Part shown: positions 62,272-64,000 of the stretch, piece after piece
Layout: each line of letters opens with the position of its first letter
Numbering within the stretch: position 1 is the stretch's first letter
Assembly (NCBI RefSeq): GCF_900107965.1
Contig: NZ_FNVU01000015.1
Coordinates: 124,001-188,000 of the forward strand
Origin: Actinacidiphila yanglinensis
GTDB taxonomy: Bacteria; Actinomycetota; Actinomycetes; Streptomycetales; Streptomycetaceae
DNA: 64,000 nt
Reading direction: 5' to 3'
Made by a program: the position numbers and the translations under genes
The notes under the pieces: generated by a model
Seen by the model: only the letters and a program-made list of their open reading frames with translations
What the model was told of the DNA's origin: nothing
The model's database searches: none

Positions 62272-62964
62272 TCAGGCGGGCTGACCCATGGGCCGGATGG
62301 TCAGGGTGTTGAGGTCGACGCCGGCCGGCTGATCGAGGGCGAAGCAGACGGCCTCGGCGACGGGCCGGGGAGGCAGGGCGAAGGAGGGAACGTCGGCGCC
62401 CTGCCAGAAGGGTGTGTCGATCATGCCCGGGTTGACAAGAGTGACACCGACGCCACGGGTCGTCGCGTGCAGGCGCAGGTTCTCGGCGAGTCCGGTGGTC
62501 GCCCACTTGGTGGCCGAGTACAGGTTGGCGGGCGAGTTCTTCAGCCCGGCGACGCTGCCGATGAGCACCAGCCGTCCGCCCGTGGCCTCCAGGTGGGGCA
62601 GGGTGGCATGGGCCAGCAGGGCCGGACCGAGGACGTTGGTGAGGACCATGGGCGACCACAGCGTCGGGTCGCCGGCCCCGATGGAGTCACCGGACATGAA
62701 TCCGGCGTTGGCCACCGCCGCGTCCAGGGCACCGAAACGCCCCACGGTACGGGTCACGGCCGCCTCGGTGGCCTGCCAGTCCGCCGCGTCCGCGACCAGG
62801 CCCAGCAGCCGGTCGGGGTGGCCTGCCTCGTCGAGGAACGCCTTCAGTCTGCTCTCGTTGCGGCCGGTGACGGCCACGCGGTGGCCGCGGTCGAGGAGCA
62901 ACCGCGCGGTGTGGGCGCCGATACCGCTGGTCGCGCCGGTGATCAGTACGGTCCTGCTGGTCAT
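62272..62964 (-). CDS. Short-chain dehydrogenase/reductase divergent from an XRE regulator
   Basis: 230 residues from the ATG at 62964; the ATG six bases earlier is only one base from AGGAG. Motifs: VLITGATSGIGAHTARLLLD, AVANAGFMSG (variant of NNAG), IGSVAGLKNS and YSATKWATTGLAENL. Substrate unknown. The convergent neighbour ends 14 bases away. The divergent XRE regulator and a perfect inverted repeat suggest it is that regulator's target. Confidence 0.87.
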   Translation of the reverse strand: MTSRTVLITGATSGIGAHTARLLLDRGHRVAVTGRNESRLKAFLDEAGHPDRLLGLVADAADWQATEAAVTRTVGRFGALDAAVANAGFMSGDSIGAGDPTLWSPMVLTNVLGPALLAHATLPHLEATGGRLVLIGSVAGLKNSPANLYSATKWATTGLAENLRLHATTRGVGVTLVNPGMIDTPFWQGADVPSFALPPRPVAEAVCFALDQPAGVDLNTLTIRPMGQPA

Positions 62965-63093
62965 GGTCATGCTCCTGAAGCGTGGATGCGGGACGGCGGA
63001 CGGCGGCCCGCGATGAAGGAGTGCCGCGATGAAGGAGGGCTGTTCACGTCCGCCGGCCCCATGAAACCGGCGCCGCCGGAGGCGGAGAAGATC

Positions 63094-63116
63094 GCGTTTA
63101 TGGGGGGTATAAACGC
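63094..63116. promoter_or_regulatory. Perfect inverted repeat before SDR and XRE genes
   Basis: GCGTTTAT (63094-63101), a 7-base spacer GGGGGGT and ATAAACGC (63109-63116). It is in the 190-base divergent gap and stands out by its A/T content; a probable operator of the XRE-family regulator. Confidence 0.72.
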
Positions 63117-63156
63117 AACCCCTCTCGGTCGGCCGGACCATGGGTACCGTGGGCGA

Positions 63157-64000
63157 ATGGAATCCCCGTCCGGAAACCGCACCGGGAGTCACACGGACAA
63201 CCGTTCGGACATCCGCGACTTCCTCATCAGCCGACGCGCCAAGCTCGCCCCGGAGCGGGTCGGGCTGCCCTCCGGCCGACGGCGCCGGGTCCCGGGACTA
63301 CGGCGCGAGGAGGTCGCGGCCCTCGCCGGCGTGAGCACCGAGTGGTACACGCGGCTGGAGAAGGGCCACATCGGCGGCGTCTCCGAGGACGTGCTGGAAG
63401 CGGTCGCGAAGGCATTGCTCCTGGACGAGGACGAGCACACCTACCTGCTCGCTCTGGCCCGAGCGGCTCGCCCCGCCCGCCGCAGCTCGCACCGCCGCAA
63501 GGACGTCACGATCCCGCCTTCCGTCCAATGGATGGTGGACTCCATGACCATGGCCCCCGCCTTCGTACGCAACGGCCGTCTGGACATCGTCGCGAGCAAC
63601 GCGCTGTGCAGGGCCCTGTACGCGCCGATGTTCGACAGCGACACCACCGGCGACCGGGGCTGCGCGAACTTCCCCCGGTACTTCTTCCTCGACCCCGGCT
63701 CCCACGACTTCTTCGTCGACTGGGAGGAAGGTGCGAGGGCGACGGTCGCCATGCTCCGCGCCGAAGCCGGCCGCGAACCCCACGACCGCGCCCTGCGGGA
63801 GATCGTCGGCGAACTGTCCACGCTCAGCCCATACTTCCGCACCCTGTGGGCCAGTCACGACGTCCGGATCCATCACGAAGGCGCCAAGCGGCTGAACCAT
63901 CCCGAAGTCGGCCGTCTGGAGATGACCTTCCGCCTCCTGGACCTGCCGCTGCCGCAACGGGCCGTCCACGACCTGATCATCTACGCGGCCGAGCCGGGCA
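63157..64000 (+). CDS. XRE-family regulator with MmyB-like ligand domain (3' end outside window)
   Basis: 281 residues are visible before the window ends. The N-terminal helix-turn-helix is DIRDFLISRRAKLAPERVGL, RVPGLRREEVAALAGVSTEW and YTRLEKGHIGGVSEDVLEAV. The rest is the MmyB-like domain common in actinobacteria: SMTMAPAFVRNGRLDIVASN, ALCRALYAPMFDS, NFPRYFFLDPG, YFRTLWASHDVRIHHEG and GRLEMTFRLLDLP. These regulators often control a divergent SDR gene, as here. The ATG at 63157 precedes a short flexible tail; no strong ribosome site is seen. Confidence 0.9.
   Translation, partial: MESPSGNRTGSHTDNRSDIRDFLISRRAKLAPERVGLPSGRRRRVPGLRREEVAALAGVSTEWYTRLEKGHIGGVSEDVLEAVAKALLLDEDEHTYLLALARAARPARRSSHRRKDVTIPPSVQWMVDSMTMAPAFVRNGRLDIVASNALCRALYAPMFDSDTTGDRGCANFPRYFFLDPGSHDFFVDWEEGARATVAMLRAEAGREPHDRALREIVGELSTLSPYFRTLWASHDVRIHHEGAKRLNHPEVGRLEMTFRLLDLPLPQRAVHDLIIYAAEPG

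Noticed and set aside
1..64000. CRISPR arrays and rRNA or tRNA genes
   Set aside because: No regularly spaced repeats with unique spacers and no conserved RNA-gene cores were seen on either strand.

Overview
The window is high-GC actinomycete DNA, most likely Streptomyces or a close relative. It has strong third-position G/C bias, GTG starts, overlapping stop/start codons, many secreted carbohydrate-active enzymes, a SpoIIE-type phosphatase and an MbtH-dependent NRPS. I saw no rRNA, tRNA or CRISPR. All assignments come from reading motifs and translations by eye, with no database search.

Region 1 (1-10.5 kb) is the right-hand end of a nonribosomal peptide cluster cut by the window edge. In order it holds a PCP-condensation protein (5' end missing), an MbtH-like protein with an unknown C-terminal domain, an adenylation-PCP protein, a large adenylation-PCP-alpha-oxoamine synthase (AONS) fusion, and a short-chain dehydrogenase, with a convergent methyltransferase. 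There is no thioesterase. The inferred logic is that the PLP-dependent AONS releases the chain as an aminoketone, which the SDR reduces. Both adenylation proteins start with what looks like the C-terminal half of a condensation domain.

Region 2 (10.7-12.6 kb) has a STAS protein lacking the usual phosphoserine and a SnoaL-like/TetR divergent pair with twin palindromic operators.

Region 3 (12.6-48.6 kb) is a polysaccharide-utilisation area made of three regulated loci, with a SpoIIE-type phosphatase gene between the first two. (a) A GH95-like enzyme, a remnant of a sugar-binding protein, a GntR regulator and a GH130/GH43-like propeller enzyme. (b) A beta-helix/CBM6 protein, a GntR regulator and an eight-gene operon (ABC transporter, unassigned all-alpha enzyme, RraA-like protein, amidohydrolase/lactonase, aldo-keto reductase, GH39), tied together by TATCGAT-centred sites. 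A ROK regulator and MFS exporter follow. (c) PL8 lyase and GH105 divergent from a LacI regulator, then a FAD oxidoreductase, a second ABC transporter and an acetyl xylan esterase, tied together by TAATACGWATTA operators.

Region 4 (48.6-64 kb) is accessory chromosome. It carries SDRs, a HAD hydrolase, an acyltransferase-like Ntn hydrolase, an IclR regulator, two divergent GNAT genes around an inverted repeat, an NmrA-like pseudogene, an ECF sigma factor with a SnoaL-type tail, fragments of an IS5-type transposase and a MobC-like gene, a secreted propeller protein, a TetR/quinone-oxidoreductase pair and an SDR/XRE-regulator pair. The regulator runs off the right edge.
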